Notes under the pieces: model-generated
Seen by the model: only the letters and a program-made list of their open reading frames with translations
What the model was told of the DNA's origin: nothing
The model's database searches: none
Made by a program: the position numbers and the translations under genes
DNA from: Thalassobius sp. Cn5-15
GTDB taxonomy: Bacteria > Pseudomonadota > Alphaproteobacteria > Rhodobacterales > Rhodobacteraceae
DNA: 64,000 nt
Reading direction: 5' to 3'
Assembly (NCBI RefSeq): GCF_022347685.1
Contig: NZ_JAKRGF010000004.1
Coordinates: forward strand, 248,001 to 312,000
Shown: positions 51,380-62,906 of the stretch, one piece after another
Layout: each line of letters starts with the position of its first letter
How positions within the stretch are numbered: position 1 is the stretch's first letter

Positions 51380-52360
51380 TTGATCTGGGCGTATCTGATT
51401 TCGCCTGTTGCGGCGGATACGTTGCGTATTGCCACCTATAACACAGAACTACAGCGCAAGGGTCCGGGCCTGTTGCTGCGCGATATGGTGCGTGGGGACA
51501 AACAGGTGCAGGCGGTTGCTGAAGTGATCGTGGCGAGCGCGCCGGATATCTTGCTGTTGCAGGGGATCGACTATGATCATGGTGCTTTGGCGCTGCAGGC
51601 CTTGCAGGTGCGGCTGGCAGAGGGTGGACTGTCACTGCCCCATCATTTTGCGCTGCGACCTAATAGCGGTTGGCAGACGGGGCTGGATCTGGATGGCGAC
51701 GGCCATGTGGGTGGTGCGCGCGATGCACAGGGCTTTGGTCGGTTTTCGGGGCAGGGCGGTATGGCGCTGTTGTCGCGATATCCGGTTGCATCGGAAGAGG
51801 TGCGCGATTTCTCAACGCTTTTTTGGACTGATCTGCCGATGGCGGTGGGGCCAACCTTAGCGGATGTTTTGCGAAAGGATCATCATGCGGTTCAGCGCCT
51901 CAGCTCTGTTGCGCATTGGCTGGTACCAGTGGATGCGCCGCAAGGACGGTTGACGTTGCTGGCTTTCCACGCCGGGCCGCCGGTTTTTGACGGGCCTGAG
52001 GACCGCAATGGGTATCGCAACGCGGATGAGTTGCGATTGTGGTTGGCGCTGCTGAACGGCGAACTGGGGCCGCTGCCAGAGGGCCCGGTTGTTTTGCTCG
52101 GCGATGCCAACAATGATCCCAAGCGCGGTGAGGGGCACAAAGAACCGATCAAGGCGTTGCTCACGCACCCCCGTTTGCAGGATCCGCTGCAGGGGTACGG
52201 GCCGACGGTGAATTGGCAACAGACGGGACCAATGCGCGTCGATTACATCCTGCCGGATGTGGAGCTGTGGGTGCAGGGCGCAGGCGTCAGCGCGGCCAAG
52301 CCAGAGGCCAGCCGCCATCGGCTGGTCTGGGTCGACCTTCAATGGCGTGAACGCCGCTAG
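51380..52360 (+). CDS. Secreted endonuclease/exonuclease/phosphatase (EEP) family protein; start uncertain
   Basis: The EEP core is clear: RIATYNTEL near the N-terminus, GMALLSRYPV, VVLLGDANNDP with the conserved GD-N, RVDYILPD, and ASRHRLVWVDL. The usual catalytic Glu in QE is replaced by Gly (LLLQGIDYD), so activity may differ. A hydrophobic signal-like segment (LTALFGVLLIWAYLISPVAA) precedes the mature part, which begins DTLRIATYN. There is no ATG near it. TTG 51380 has GGGG 5 nt upstream but gives a very short signal, CTG 51356 overlaps the previous stop as CTGA, and an ATG at 51182 would overlap the preceding gene by 178 bp. Identity is sure; the start is not. Confidence 0.75.
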   Translation: MIWAYLISPVAADTLRIATYNTELQRKGPGLLLRDMVRGDKQVQAVAEVIVASAPDILLLQGIDYDHGALALQALQVRLAEGGLSLPHHFALRPNSGWQTGLDLDGDGHVGGARDAQGFGRFSGQGGMALLSRYPVASEEVRDFSTLFWTDLPMAVGPTLADVLRKDHHAVQRLSSVAHWLVPVDAPQGRLTLLAFHAGPPVFDGPEDRNGYRNADELRLWLALLNGELGPLPEGPVVLLGDANNDPKRGEGHKEPIKALLTHPRLQDPLQGYGPTVNWQQTGPMRVDYILPDVELWVQGAGVSAAKPEASRHRLVWVDLQWRERR

Positions 52361-52458
52361 CCTCAAGGGTACGAAATCGGCAATCAGCCCTTCATTTCTT
52401 GACCAATTCCGGCCCAGAGGGTAGGCGTGTGCCGACAGATTAAACCGAGGAAAACACT

Positions 52459-53562
52459 ATGACCAACCCTTCGCTTCTTATCCTGCCCGGTGATGGCATT
52501 GGCCCCGAAGTTATGGCCGAAGTGCGCAAGATTATCGACTGGTTCGGTGCCAAGCGTGATCTGGCGTTTGACGTTAGCGAAGGTCTGGTTGGTGGCGCGG
52601 CCTATGATGCCCACGGCACCCCGCTGACTGATGAAACCATGGAGCAGGCTCAGCAGGCTGATGCGGTTTTGTTGGGCGCGGTTGGCGGCCCGAAGTACGA
52701 CGATTTGGACTTCTCAGTGAAGCCCGAGCGTGGCCTGTTGCGTTTGCGCAAGGAAATGGACCTCTATTCTAACCTGCGCCCTGCACAGTGCTTTGACGCG
52801 CTGGCCGACTTTTCGTCCCTGAAAAAGGACGTTGTGGCTGGTCTGGACATCATGATCGTACGCGAACTGACCTCGGGCATCTATTTCGGTGAGCCGCGCG
52901 GTATCATCGAAGAGGGCAACGAACGTGTGGGTATCAATACCCAACGCTACACCGAGTCCGAGATTGAGCGTGTGGCGCGTTCGGCGTTCGAGTTGGCGAT
53001 GCGTCGCGACAAAAAACTGTGCTCGATGGAAAAAGCCAACGTGATGGAGTCGGGCATCCTCTGGCGCGATGTTGTGACCGAGGTGGCCAAAGACTACCCT
53101 GAGGTTGAGCTGTCGCATATGTATGCTGACAACGGCGCGATGCAGCTGGTTCGCGCGCCGAAACAGTTTGACGTGATCGTAACCGACAACCTGTTTGGTG
53201 ACATCCTGTCCGATGCGGCGGCGATGCTGACGGGTTCGCTGGGCATGCTGCCTTCGGCCAGCCTCGGCGCGCCGATGGCCAACGGCCGCCCGAAGGCACT
53301 CTACGAACCGGTACACGGTTCCGCGCCAGACATCGCAGGTCAGGGAAAGGCAAATCCGATCGCCTGTATCCTCAGCTTTTCCATGGCGCTGCGCTATTCC
53401 TTTGATCAGGGTGCAGAGGCTGATCGTCTGGAAGCTGCCGTTGAAAAAGTACTGGCCGACGGTTGCCGTACTGCGGACCTGCTGGGCGAAGAGGGTGTGA
53501 CCCCGCTGTCCACCTCGGGCATGGGTGACGCGGTTATCGCCGCGCTGGACGCCAGCCTGTAA
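52459..53562 (+). CDS. leuB: 3-isopropylmalate dehydrogenase
   Basis: LeuB oxidises and decarboxylates 3-isopropylmalate to 2-oxoisocaproate with NAD. The 367-aa protein shows [11 protein letters not shown], the substrate-binding Arg residues in [33 protein letters not shown], the Asp residues of MYADNGAMQ and [11 protein letters not shown], and the NAD-binding [18 protein letters not shown] 52459 follows GAGGAA. A strong terminator follows it. Confidence 0.97.
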   Translation: MTNPSLLILPGDGIGPEVMAEVRKIIDWFGAKRDLAFDVSEGLVGGAAYDAHGTPLTDETMEQAQQADAVLLGAVGGPKYDDLDFSVKPERGLLRLRKEMDLYSNLRPAQCFDALADFSSLKKDVVAGLDIMIVRELTSGIYFGEPRGIIEEGNERVGINTQRYTESEIERVARSAFELAMRRDKKLCSMEKANVMESGILWRDVVTEVAKDYPEVELSHMYADNGAMQLVRAPKQFDVIVTDNLFGDILSDAAAMLTGSLGMLPSASLGAPMANGRPKALYEPVHGSAPDIAGQGKANPIACILSFSMALRYSFDQGAEADRLEAAVEKVLADGCRTADLLGEEGVTPLSTSGMGDAVIAALDASL

Positions 53563-53587
53563 GATCAGGCACACCGTGACATGACAG

Positions 53588-53620
53588 ACGCCCGCGCAGT
53601 GATCTGCGCGGGCGTTTTCG
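53588..53620 (+). terminator. Rho-independent terminator of leuB
   Basis: ACGCCCGCGCAG-TGAT-CTGCGCGGGCGT is a perfect 12-bp stem (53588-53599 with 53604-53615), followed by TTTCGTTT. The kinase gene at 53645 reads toward it from the other side. Confidence 0.93.
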
Positions 53621-53644
53621 TTTCTGGTGTTTTGTGTTGCGGGG

Positions 53645-55789
53645 TCAGTTCACCCACAGCCCGTCCAGTTTCTGGCGCAGGGTTTCCAACTCCAGCGGTT
53701 TGGGCAGGTAATCATCCATGCCCGCGTTCAGGCAGCGTTCTGCCTCGCCGTCCAGCGCATTGGCGGTCACAGCTATGATCGGGGTGCGGTGGCTGCTGCC
53801 TGCCTCTGCTTTGCGGATCTCATTGGTCAATTCAAACCCATCCATCACCGGCATATGACAATCGGTCAGCACCACATCGAAACGACCTGTGCGCCATAGC
53901 GCCAGCCCCTCGGCACCGTCGATGGCCATTTCATGGGGGTAATTCAGGATGTCCAGCTGCTTGCCCAGAACGACGCGGTTGATCTCATTGTCTTCGATCA
54001 CCAGAACGCGATGAAGGGCAGGCGCGCGTTCGCATTGCTGAGTACTTGTGTTGCTTTTGGGCATTTCAACCGGCGTAGAGAGACCCGCCAGATCGGCAAT
54101 TGCCTGCATCATATCGCTTAGCAACATCGGCTTGATCTGCACGAGGACGCTGCGGTTGCTGAGGTGCCCAAATTGTGCCGTGCGGTCGGATGAGAACCGG
54201 ACCACTCCGCAGGCGGGGGCAATGGCGCGCACCTTTTCCTCTAGCGCACTGGCCGCCTCCTGATTGTCGGTGGGCAATAGCACGACAGTGCGCGCGCCCG
54301 GTTGGAGGGCTGCCAGTTCGTCTAATGAATTTACAAAGTGCGTTTCGGCGCCACTGCGGGTGAGCATGCCCTGTAGGCCACAGTTGATATTGATGTCTTC
54401 ATAAGAGAAGCAGACCAATTGCGCGCTGTTGATTTTGGGCAGGGTGCTGTCCCCTGCGGCGATATGCAGTGGCAGGTGGACGGTGATGTCGGTGCCTTGG
54501 CCAAGGGTGCTGGACACCTCAATTTTGCCGCCCATCAAGTCAGTCAGATTGCGGGTAATGGTCAGCCCCAGTCCAGTGCCAGAGACACGGCGGTTGGTGG
54601 CGCTGTCGGCCTGTGAGAAGGGCTGGAACAGTTTCGACAGCATGTTGTCATCCATGCCGATGCCATTGTCTGTTACGCGAAACTTGACCATGCCAGTGTC
54701 GCATTTTTCGACCCACAGCAACACATCGCCCTGACGGTTTGTGATCCGGCGAGAGGAAAACTTGATCGCGTTGCTACTGAGGTTCAGCAGGATCTGGCGT
54801 ATGCGTCCGGCGTCAGTGGTGATGAAAGCTGGCAGTTCGGGGTCCAGATAGAGGCGCAGGGTCACGCCCGCTTCATCCGCCAGCGGGCGCAGCATCTGCA
54901 CAACACTTTCGACCAGTGGAAGAAATTCGGTGCGGTGCAAATCGATGTCCAGCTTGCCTGCCTCGATCTTGGAGGCGTCTAGAATATCGTTGATGATCCG
55001 CAACAGCGACATTGCAGAATTGCGCATGGTGCCGACGGTGGCGGTTTGGCGTTGATCCAGCCCCTGATTTTCCAGCACATCCAGCATGCCGACCAGACCG
55101 TTCATCGGCGTGCGGATTTCATGACTCATATTGGCCAGAAACTCTCCCTTGGCGCGTGCGGATTGTTTGGCGTCTTGCAAGGCCTTGGATGCCTTGGCGT
55201 TGGCGGCTTCGGTGAGGCAGCCGAAATAGATCATTTCGATCAGTATGATCACGGCAACTGACAACTGGTTAAACAGGATGCGCAATTCCGGATACATCGG
55301 GTCCGGTTTGTTCGGCATCAGGCCCAGGGCCTTGCCGAGGTGCAATACTTCGGCTGTGGTGCCAACGATGGAGGCCAGTGCGATCAGGCACAGGCTGATG
55401 GTCAATGTGCGACGTTCATAGCGCCAGGAGAAGATCAGCAGCGGGAAGGCAAGCGCGGAATAGAAATGCAACGCGGCACTGGCGCCCAGAACTGGAACGA
55501 AGGTCAGCACCAGCATGAATAAGGTCAGCCAGGACAGCCATAAAATCCGTCCTAGCAACAGCCAGCCGCGCCATAACAGCGCAAAGAATAGCGGATAGGG
55601 CCCCAGCGCCAGCAGTGCCAGTTTCATCTCAAACCATTGCTGGGTCAGACCGAAATAGATGAACCAGAACACGCAGACACCAACGAAGATGCATAGGGCT
55701 ACGTAGCTGGCTTTGATACGGCGATTCATGTCGCGCTGTCGCGCGTCGATGTCAGGTCTTAGTGTCATGTGGGGGGATTGTTTGGTCAT
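53645..55789 (-). CDS. Hybrid sensor histidine kinase with C-terminal receiver domain
   Basis: The 714-aa membrane protein has about six N-terminal helices, with no recognised extracellular sensor domain. HisKA follows with the phosphorylated His in FLANMSHEIRTPMNG (H223), then HATPase with DNGIGMDDNM and SGTGLGLTI. A degenerate receiver-like stretch (about residues 450-560, lacking the phospho-Asp) precedes an intact receiver with VVLTDCHMPVMDG. The ATG at 55789 overlaps the TGA of the upstream kinase as TGATG, so the pair is translationally coupled. Target and signal are not known. Confidence 0.9.
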   Translation of the reverse strand: MTKQSPHMTLRPDIDARQRDMNRRIKASYVALCIFVGVCVFWFIYFGLTQQWFEMKLALLALGPYPLFFALLWRGWLLLGRILWLSWLTLFMLVLTFVPVLGASAALHFYSALAFPLLIFSWRYERRTLTISLCLIALASIVGTTAEVLHLGKALGLMPNKPDPMYPELRILFNQLSVAVIILIEMIYFGCLTEAANAKASKALQDAKQSARAKGEFLANMSHEIRTPMNGLVGMLDVLENQGLDQRQTATVGTMRNSAMSLLRIINDILDASKIEAGKLDIDLHRTEFLPLVESVVQMLRPLADEAGVTLRLYLDPELPAFITTDAGRIRQILLNLSSNAIKFSSRRITNRQGDVLLWVEKCDTGMVKFRVTDNGIGMDDNMLSKLFQPFSQADSATNRRVSGTGLGLTITRNLTDLMGGKIEVSSTLGQGTDITVHLPLHIAAGDSTLPKINSAQLVCFSYEDININCGLQGMLTRSGAETHFVNSLDELAALQPGARTVVLLPTDNQEAASALEEKVRAIAPACGVVRFSSDRTAQFGHLSNRSVLVQIKPMLLSDMMQAIADLAGLSTPVEMPKSNTSTQQCERAPALHRVLVIEDNEINRVVLGKQLDILNYPHEMAIDGAEGLALWRTGRFDVVLTDCHMPVMDGFELTNEIRKAEAGSSHRTPIIAVTANALDGEAERCLNAGMDDYLPKPLELETLRQKLDGLWVN

Positions 55790-58032
55790 CAAGCATCTGA
55801 TGCCACGACCGGGGGTTGGGGAGCCTGGCCGTTCTGAGGGGCGGCAAGGTGATGTTGCAGGAGAAGCCTAAGTTTGTTCATTTCGACGGGTTTGGCTAGA
55901 TAGTCATCCATACCCTGGGCCCGACAACGATCGCCTTCGCCCTCTAGGGCATTGGCGGTGATTGCGATGATAGGGGTGTGGGTAAGGGCGTGTTGCTGTT
56001 CCATCTCGCGAATTTTGTGAGTCATTTCAAATCCGTCCATAATGGGCATATGGCAGTCAGAGAGGATCAGATCATAATTGCCTGCCTGCCAGGCTTCAAA
56101 CCCTTCTTCGCCATGTGCGGCCACATCATGGGGATACCCCATCAGATCCAGTTGTTTGCTCAACACCATGCGGTTGATCTGATTGTCCTCGACCAGCAGG
56201 ATTTTGCAATTCTGCATCGGTTTGTCAGCGTCTGCTCGGCCACTGGTGATCGAATCCTGTGTGATCTCCGTGCGTGTGTCTTGGGGGCGCGGATCCGCAT
56301 GGGAATGTAGCGGACCTGCCTCTGTCGCTGGTAGGCGCCCACCCAGTACCGCCATGGCGCGCATAAATTCGCTGCCCATCATCGGAAAGATCTGGATCTG
56401 GTAGGTCTGGTCGTCCAACAAGCCATACCGTGCCTCGCGCGATGCACTGAAGCGGATCACCCGCGCATCGGGCAACAGGGTGCGTAGGTCTTGCGCCAGT
56501 GGGCCCGCGATAGCGTCGTCGGGATTGGGCAAAAGGAACACCGGCTCTGGTCCTGCCAGTGGCAGCAGCATGCCCAGATCCGCAAGGGTGCGGACCACAT
56601 GCAGTGTCGCGCCAGCCCCCTCAATAATTCTGGACAGACCCGCGCGGGCATCGTCATCCAATATGTCGAAACAAATGATGTTCACCCCGGTCAGATCGGG
56701 CGTGCGTTTAGGGCCATCTGCCGCCTCCAGTGGTAAGTCGACCCGAACGCGCGTCCCTTGCGTCATGTGGGTGTCAAACCGGATGTGTCCGCCCAGAAGT
56801 CCGATCAGCGATCTGGTGATCGACAGGCCTAATCCTGTCCCTCCAACCAGACTGCGCGATTTCAGGTCCCCGTTAGAGAACGGTTGAAAGAGAGTCGCGC
56901 GCACCTCATCGCTGATGCCGGTGCCATTGTCTGTGATGGTGATAGCGATGGTGTCGCCATCGCCTTTGGACACATCCATATAGACAGAGCCCTGCCGACC
57001 GGTCAGACGCTTGGCCGAGTATTTTACGGCATTGCTGAGAAGGTTCAGCAGGATTTGTCGCAACCGGCCCGAATCCGACCAGATCCATTCTGGCAATTCG
57101 GGATTGACCAACACCCGCAGTGTGACCTGATGGGTGTCAGCCATGCTTTGCAGGGTTTGCGTGGCACCTTCTATGAGGGGGTGTAGTTCAACCTTGGTGC
57201 GTTCTACCTGCAACTTGCCGGAATCGATCTGGCTGGCATCCAGAATGTCATTGAGGATGCGCAGCAGCGAAAAGGCCGAATTACGTATCATTCCGATGGA
57301 TCGGGCATGACGCTTGTCTTCGTCGGTTGCCTCCATCACTTCGATCAGGCCGATCATGCCGTTCATTGGGGTGCGGATCTCATGGCTCATGTTGGCCAGA
57401 AAGGCGCCGCGCGATTTGGCGGCGGCGTCCGCTTCGGCGAGGGCCTTTTGGGTTTCTGCCACGCTGCTTTGAGCCAGATAGGCGAAATAGAACAACTCCA
57501 GCATCAATGCGAAGGCAACGGTCATCCGAATGCCCCAGTCGATGGTCGCGGGGGACAGCAGCGAGGGTGACGTCTTGCCTTGCAATAATGGCACAGCGGC
57601 AAACCTGTCGACGCTAAGAGCAATGGCGGTCAAGGCGGCGAGATAGAACAGGGCCAGCCATTGTTCACGCCGTTCTGTGACGGAGGAATAGAAGAGGAAC
57701 GGCAGTCCGAACAGGCTGAGGAAGATCAGTTCGATATCAACATTTGTGCTGTAGGTCAGCGTCGTTGTCAGCAGTATTGCAGGAAAGGTCACCAGCCAGA
57801 AACTACGGGCAAAGCGCGCGCAGCCCAGAAAGAACATCAGCGTCGCCAGCCATGTTGGGCAAGAGGTAACCAATGCAGCGATCATCGACGGAATATCACC
57901 CGAAATCAGAAAGATCAGACACCACCCGGCACTGGTCATGCTGGTCAGAACGGCGACCCACTTTGCCAGTCGAGTCCGGCGGAGGCTGTCATGAGCGGCG
58001 AGTTCGGGGCGAATATCTGCCGATGTGGTCAC
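55789..58032 (-). CDS. Hybrid sensor histidine kinase with C-terminal receiver domain
   Basis: The 747-aa protein has the same architecture as the downstream kinase: six to seven membrane segments, HisKA with H217 in FLANMSHEIRTPMNG, HATPase with DNGTGISDEV and GGTGLGLSI, a degenerate receiver-like stretch, and an intact C-terminal receiver with LILSDCHMPIMDG. The two share high similarity across the kinase and receiver parts and look like a tandem duplication. ATG 58032 is the only good start. No separate response regulator is adjacent, so phosphate may pass through the fused receiver to an Hpt protein elsewhere. Confidence 0.9.
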   Translation of the reverse strand: MTTSADIRPELAAHDSLRRTRLAKWVAVLTSMTSAGWCLIFLISGDIPSMIAALVTSCPTWLATLMFFLGCARFARSFWLVTFPAILLTTTLTYSTNVDIELIFLSLFGLPFLFYSSVTERREQWLALFYLAALTAIALSVDRFAAVPLLQGKTSPSLLSPATIDWGIRMTVAFALMLELFYFAYLAQSSVAETQKALAEADAAAKSRGAFLANMSHEIRTPMNGMIGLIEVMEATDEDKRHARSIGMIRNSAFSLLRILNDILDASQIDSGKLQVERTKVELHPLIEGATQTLQSMADTHQVTLRVLVNPELPEWIWSDSGRLRQILLNLLSNAVKYSAKRLTGRQGSVYMDVSKGDGDTIAITITDNGTGISDEVRATLFQPFSNGDLKSRSLVGGTGLGLSITRSLIGLLGGHIRFDTHMTQGTRVRVDLPLEAADGPKRTPDLTGVNIICFDILDDDARAGLSRIIEGAGATLHVVRTLADLGMLLPLAGPEPVFLLPNPDDAIAGPLAQDLRTLLPDARVIRFSASREARYGLLDDQTYQIQIFPMMGSEFMRAMAVLGGRLPATEAGPLHSHADPRPQDTRTEITQDSITSGRADADKPMQNCKILLVEDNQINRMVLSKQLDLMGYPHDVAAHGEEGFEAWQAGNYDLILSDCHMPIMDGFEMTHKIREMEQQHALTHTPIIAITANALEGEGDRCRAQGMDDYLAKPVEMNKLRLLLQHHLAAPQNGQAPQPPVVASDA

Positions 58033-58461
58033 GAAGGTGGTCTCTTTAGTTGGTGTATTTTGGCTGGATGTAGGGTGTTGGGGGGGGGCTTGGTGCCTGC
58101 TCTATTGATGCCTCATGTTGTGCAGCTTTGTGCTGCTTAAAACTTCATAACGGCTAAAGTTGCACAGTTTCTTAGAGAAAGTGCAAACAACATTCCGCCG
58201 GGTTTTGTTTTTCGTTGGTGTTTCATGCGTGGGTCGGACGCAGGGGCGGGTTGCGGTTGTCTGTCTGATTGGCTGAGTGCCGCTGAGAAGATGCCGGCCA
58301 GCGGGCGGGCCAGTGCGTGTGTTTTGCCTCTTCAGATGCGGCTGCATTTTCGAGCTGCGGCGCTTGACAACCCATGGCAAATCCCCGATAGAGCCTGCAC
58401 TTTACGAAGCGCCGCTTGGCAGGATCCCGAAACCTGTCGTTCACAAGCCCGTTTTGGCGTC
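58033..58461. other. 429-bp intergenic region before tRNA-Pro
   Basis: It contains the promoter of the first kinase gene and, further on, a candidate tRNA promoter: TTGACA (58364-58369), a 17-nt spacer, and GATAGA (58387-58392). A run of nine G lies at 58080-58088. I see no gene. Confidence 0.4.
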
Positions 58462-58538
58462 GGAGTGTAGCTCAGCCTGGTAGAGCACTGTCTTCGGGAG
58501 GCAGGGGCCGGAGGTTCGAATCCTCTCACTCCGACCAT
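58462..58538 (+). tRNA. tRNA-Pro, anticodon CGG, with encoded CCA
   Basis: The cloverleaf closes throughout: acceptor CGGAGTG/CACTCCG, D-arm GCTC/GAGC, anticodon stem CTGTC/GGCAG with loop TTCGGGA (anticodon CGG), T-arm GGAGG/CCTCT with loop TTCGAAT, discriminator A and CCA. The total is 77 nt. Confidence 0.96.
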
Positions 58539-58541
58539 TCA

Positions 58542-58570
58542 AAAAGGCGCCTCGCGAGGCGCCTTTTTTG
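58542..58570 (+). terminator. Rho-independent terminator of tRNA-Pro
   Basis: AGGCGCCTCGCGAGGCGCCT is a near-perfect palindrome (stem of about 8-10 bp), preceded by an A-tract and followed by TTTTTT. It lies just after the tRNA CCA end. Confidence 0.92.
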
Positions 58571-58599
58571 GTTTTGAACACTCGCATTTATATCTGTCT

Positions 58600-58947
58600 C
58601 TAGGGCCGGGAACTCTGTGCTGATCCGTTCCAGTCCAGCGATGCGCCAGAGGTCAGGTCGGCGCAGGCGGCCTCGACCTGTTTGCGCATATGATCCAGGC
58701 GGGATTGATGTGGGCTGCGCAGCAGGATCTTCAGCTGCTGGCGTGCGCGCCATGCTTCGATGGTGCCAAATTCGGTTTCGGCAAAGAAATGTGATGGGTC
58801 ATGAGACAGCACCTGTGTCTGCGTCGAAAGCGCTTGGGTCACGTGCTGGAAACTGCCCGCCTGTCCTGCGCCGTTCAATTCGCCATGAAGTTGCAGGACC
58901 GCAGGGCGGATGCGGCGGTGAGGGTGAAAAGCGACAGTCGGGTTCAT
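58600..58947 (-). CDS. Hypothetical protein, translationally coupled
   Basis: The 115-aa protein begins MNPTVAFHPHRRIRPAVLQL and has no signal peptide or membrane helix. Its middle (SHFFAETEFGTIEAWRARQQLKILL) is mixed-charge. I do not recognise a family. The ATG at 58947 overlaps the TGA of the upstream gene (ATGA), which supports it as a real second gene of a two-gene unit. Confidence 0.65.
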   Translation of the reverse strand: MNPTVAFHPHRRIRPAVLQLHGELNGAGQAGSFQHVTQALSTQTQVLSHDPSHFFAETEFGTIEAWRARQQLKILLRSPHQSRLDHMRKQVEAACADLTSGASLDWNGSAQSSRP

Positions 58948-59459
58948 GCGGCCCCCTGCACCAGCGTCAGGCGTGGTTTTTCGATACGTGGCGCAGTCTG
59001 AACACCCGCAGCGGGGAAACGGGCGGCGAATTTCAAACCTTCGCGCACCAGATGGGGATCCATCCGTCCGTGGGTCAGGCGGTCGACTGCATCGCGGGCC
59101 TTGGGGGTATTGTCGCGGCGCATGTAATGCAGCATCCACAGGCAGGTTTCTTCATCCACCGTGACGCGACCACGTTGGTCAATGTCCAGTGGATCTATAA
59201 CGGACAGGTCGTCGCGACAGTCGTGAAGGCAGCGCAGCAGGGCCTGCATCCGGTGGCAACTGGCCAGTCCCACCGTTTCACCCCAGCGTTCCACGGCGAT
59301 CGTTTGTGCGCGGATCCATGCCTGACTTTCAGGTTGGGTGAAGGTGGTCAGCAGGTGTCGCATCACTGGCAATAGGCCAAGTTCGAATGCGTCAAAACCA
59401 CATAGATCAACGCGGCGTGTGGCAGGTGTGCCTACATGAGTGGACGTAGGTACGGTCAT
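58944..59459 (-). CDS. Hypothetical protein, conserved-looking
   Basis: The 171-aa protein begins MTVPTSTHVGTPATRRVDLC and contains GFDAFELGLLPVMRHLLTTF and VTVDEETCLWMLHYMRRD. It has no signal peptide or membrane helix. The pattern resembles uncharacterised rhodobacterial proteins; I cannot name a family. ATG 59459 has AAGGA about 10 nt upstream. It is the first gene of the pair and lies next to katG on the same strand, beyond the katG terminator. Confidence 0.7.
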   Translation of the reverse strand: MTVPTSTHVGTPATRRVDLCGFDAFELGLLPVMRHLLTTFTQPESQAWIRAQTIAVERWGETVGLASCHRMQALLRCLHDCRDDLSVIDPLDIDQRGRVTVDEETCLWMLHYMRRDNTPKARDAVDRLTHGRMDPHLVREGLKFAARFPAAGVQTAPRIEKPRLTLVQGAA

Positions 59460-59599
59460 CGGCAAAGGGTCCTTATCGAAATGCGTTTCAGGAACCTGGC
59501 TGGTGGTCTTGTCGGCCACGATGACTCGGCTGCGCATATATCTGATAAAAACACTCGGAAAAATCAAGTCTGATTTCACGGACCTCTGCCGATGGGTGC

Positions 59600-59632
59600 A
59601 AAAAAGGGCGCGCCGGGTTGGTGGCGCGCCCT
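59600..59632 (-). terminator. Rho-independent terminator of katG
   Basis: GGGCGCGCC and GGCGCGCCC form a perfect 9-bp stem with an 8-nt loop, followed on the minus strand by TTTTTT. It lies about 25 nt after the katG stop. Confidence 0.92.
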
Positions 59633-59656
59633 TCTGTGATGTGCAGAGCGGTCTGA

Positions 59657-61994
<2,338 letters not shown>

Positions 61995-62906
61995 ATGAGT
62001 AATATCACCCTCCGCCAACTCCGTTATTTTGAGGCCGTGGCCCGTCTGTCCCACTTCGGTCAGGCGGCAGAGGCCTGCGCCGTGTCGCAGCCCGCTTTGT
62101 CTGTGCAGATCAAAGAGTTGGAGGAAACGATTGGCGCCAAGTTGTTTGAGCGCGGTGCCCGTCAGGTGCGCCTGACCGGCATGGGGGAGGAGTTTGCAGG
62201 CAGGGTGCAACAGATCTTGCGATCGGTGGATGAATTGGGGGATCTGGCGCGCGCGGGGCGGGACCGTCTGGTGGGGCGTCTGCGAATCGGGGTGATCCCG
62301 ACCATCGCGCCCTACTTGTTGCCCGGCGTGGTCGAAGGGTTGGCGCGGGAACATCCAGACATTGATCTGCGTCTGCGCGAAACGATTACGCCGCGCCTGA
62401 TTGAGGAGTTGAAAGAAGGCGCGTTGGACATCGCCATTGTAGCGCTGCCAATCTCAGAACCTGCGTTTACTGAGGTGCCGCTGTTTGACGAGGAGTTCGT
62501 GCTGGTCCGGCCGACCCGTGACGCTGATCAACCTGTGCCTGGGCCGGATCGTTTGCGTCAGATGCGGTTGTTGCTGCTGGAGGAGGGGCATTGTTTCCGC
62601 GATCAGGCACTGTCTTTCTGCGCCATCAACCGCGCTGCACCGCGGGAATTGCTGGATGGCAGTTCCTTGTCGACGCTGGTGCAGATGGTGGGGGCGGGGA
62701 TTGGTGTGACCTTAATCCCCGAAATGGCGGTTGGGGTGGAAACACGATCCGCGCAGGTTGCGGTGGCGCATTTCCCCGACCCTGCGCCCAGACGCCAGAT
62801 CGGGATGATCTGGCGACGGTCGAACCCGATGACCAAACAGCTGGAACAGGTCGCCAGCGCGGTGCAACAGGCGGCGGCGGGTCTTGGGTTGATGGATCAG
62901 GCGTAG
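61995..62906 (+). CDS. oxyR: Hydrogen peroxide-responsive regulator OxyR
   Basis: The 303-aa LysR-type protein has an N-terminal winged helix (LRYFEAVARLSHFGQAAEACAVSQPALSVQIKELEE) and a regulatory domain with the redox pair C200 and C209 in GHCFRDQALSFC, the hallmark of OxyR, which forms a disulfide on reaction with peroxide. Its divergent partner katG is a classic target. ATG 61995 is the only start near the conserved N-terminus. Its last 10 nt overlap the arginase gene on the other strand. Confidence 0.95.
   Translation: MSNITLRQLRYFEAVARLSHFGQAAEACAVSQPALSVQIKELEETIGAKLFERGARQVRLTGMGEEFAGRVQQILRSVDELGDLARAGRDRLVGRLRIGVIPTIAPYLLPGVVEGLAREHPDIDLRLRETITPRLIEELKEGALDIAIVALPISEPAFTEVPLFDEEFVLVRPTRDADQPVPGPDRLRQMRLLLLEEGHCFRDQALSFCAINRAAPRELLDGSSLSTLVQMVGAGIGVTLIPEMAVGVETRSAQVAVAHFPDPAPRRQIGMIWRRSNPMTKQLEQVASAVQQAAAGLGLMDQA

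Noticed and set aside
51182-51380. Programmed frameshift joining the membrane protein to the EEP protein
   Set aside because: No slippery heptamer in the right frame was found near the stop; the start-codon question was kept as a separate finding.
58102-58444. Small minus-strand frames between the kinases and tRNA-Pro
   Set aside because: No RBS, no recognisable product, and they cross the candidate tRNA promoter.
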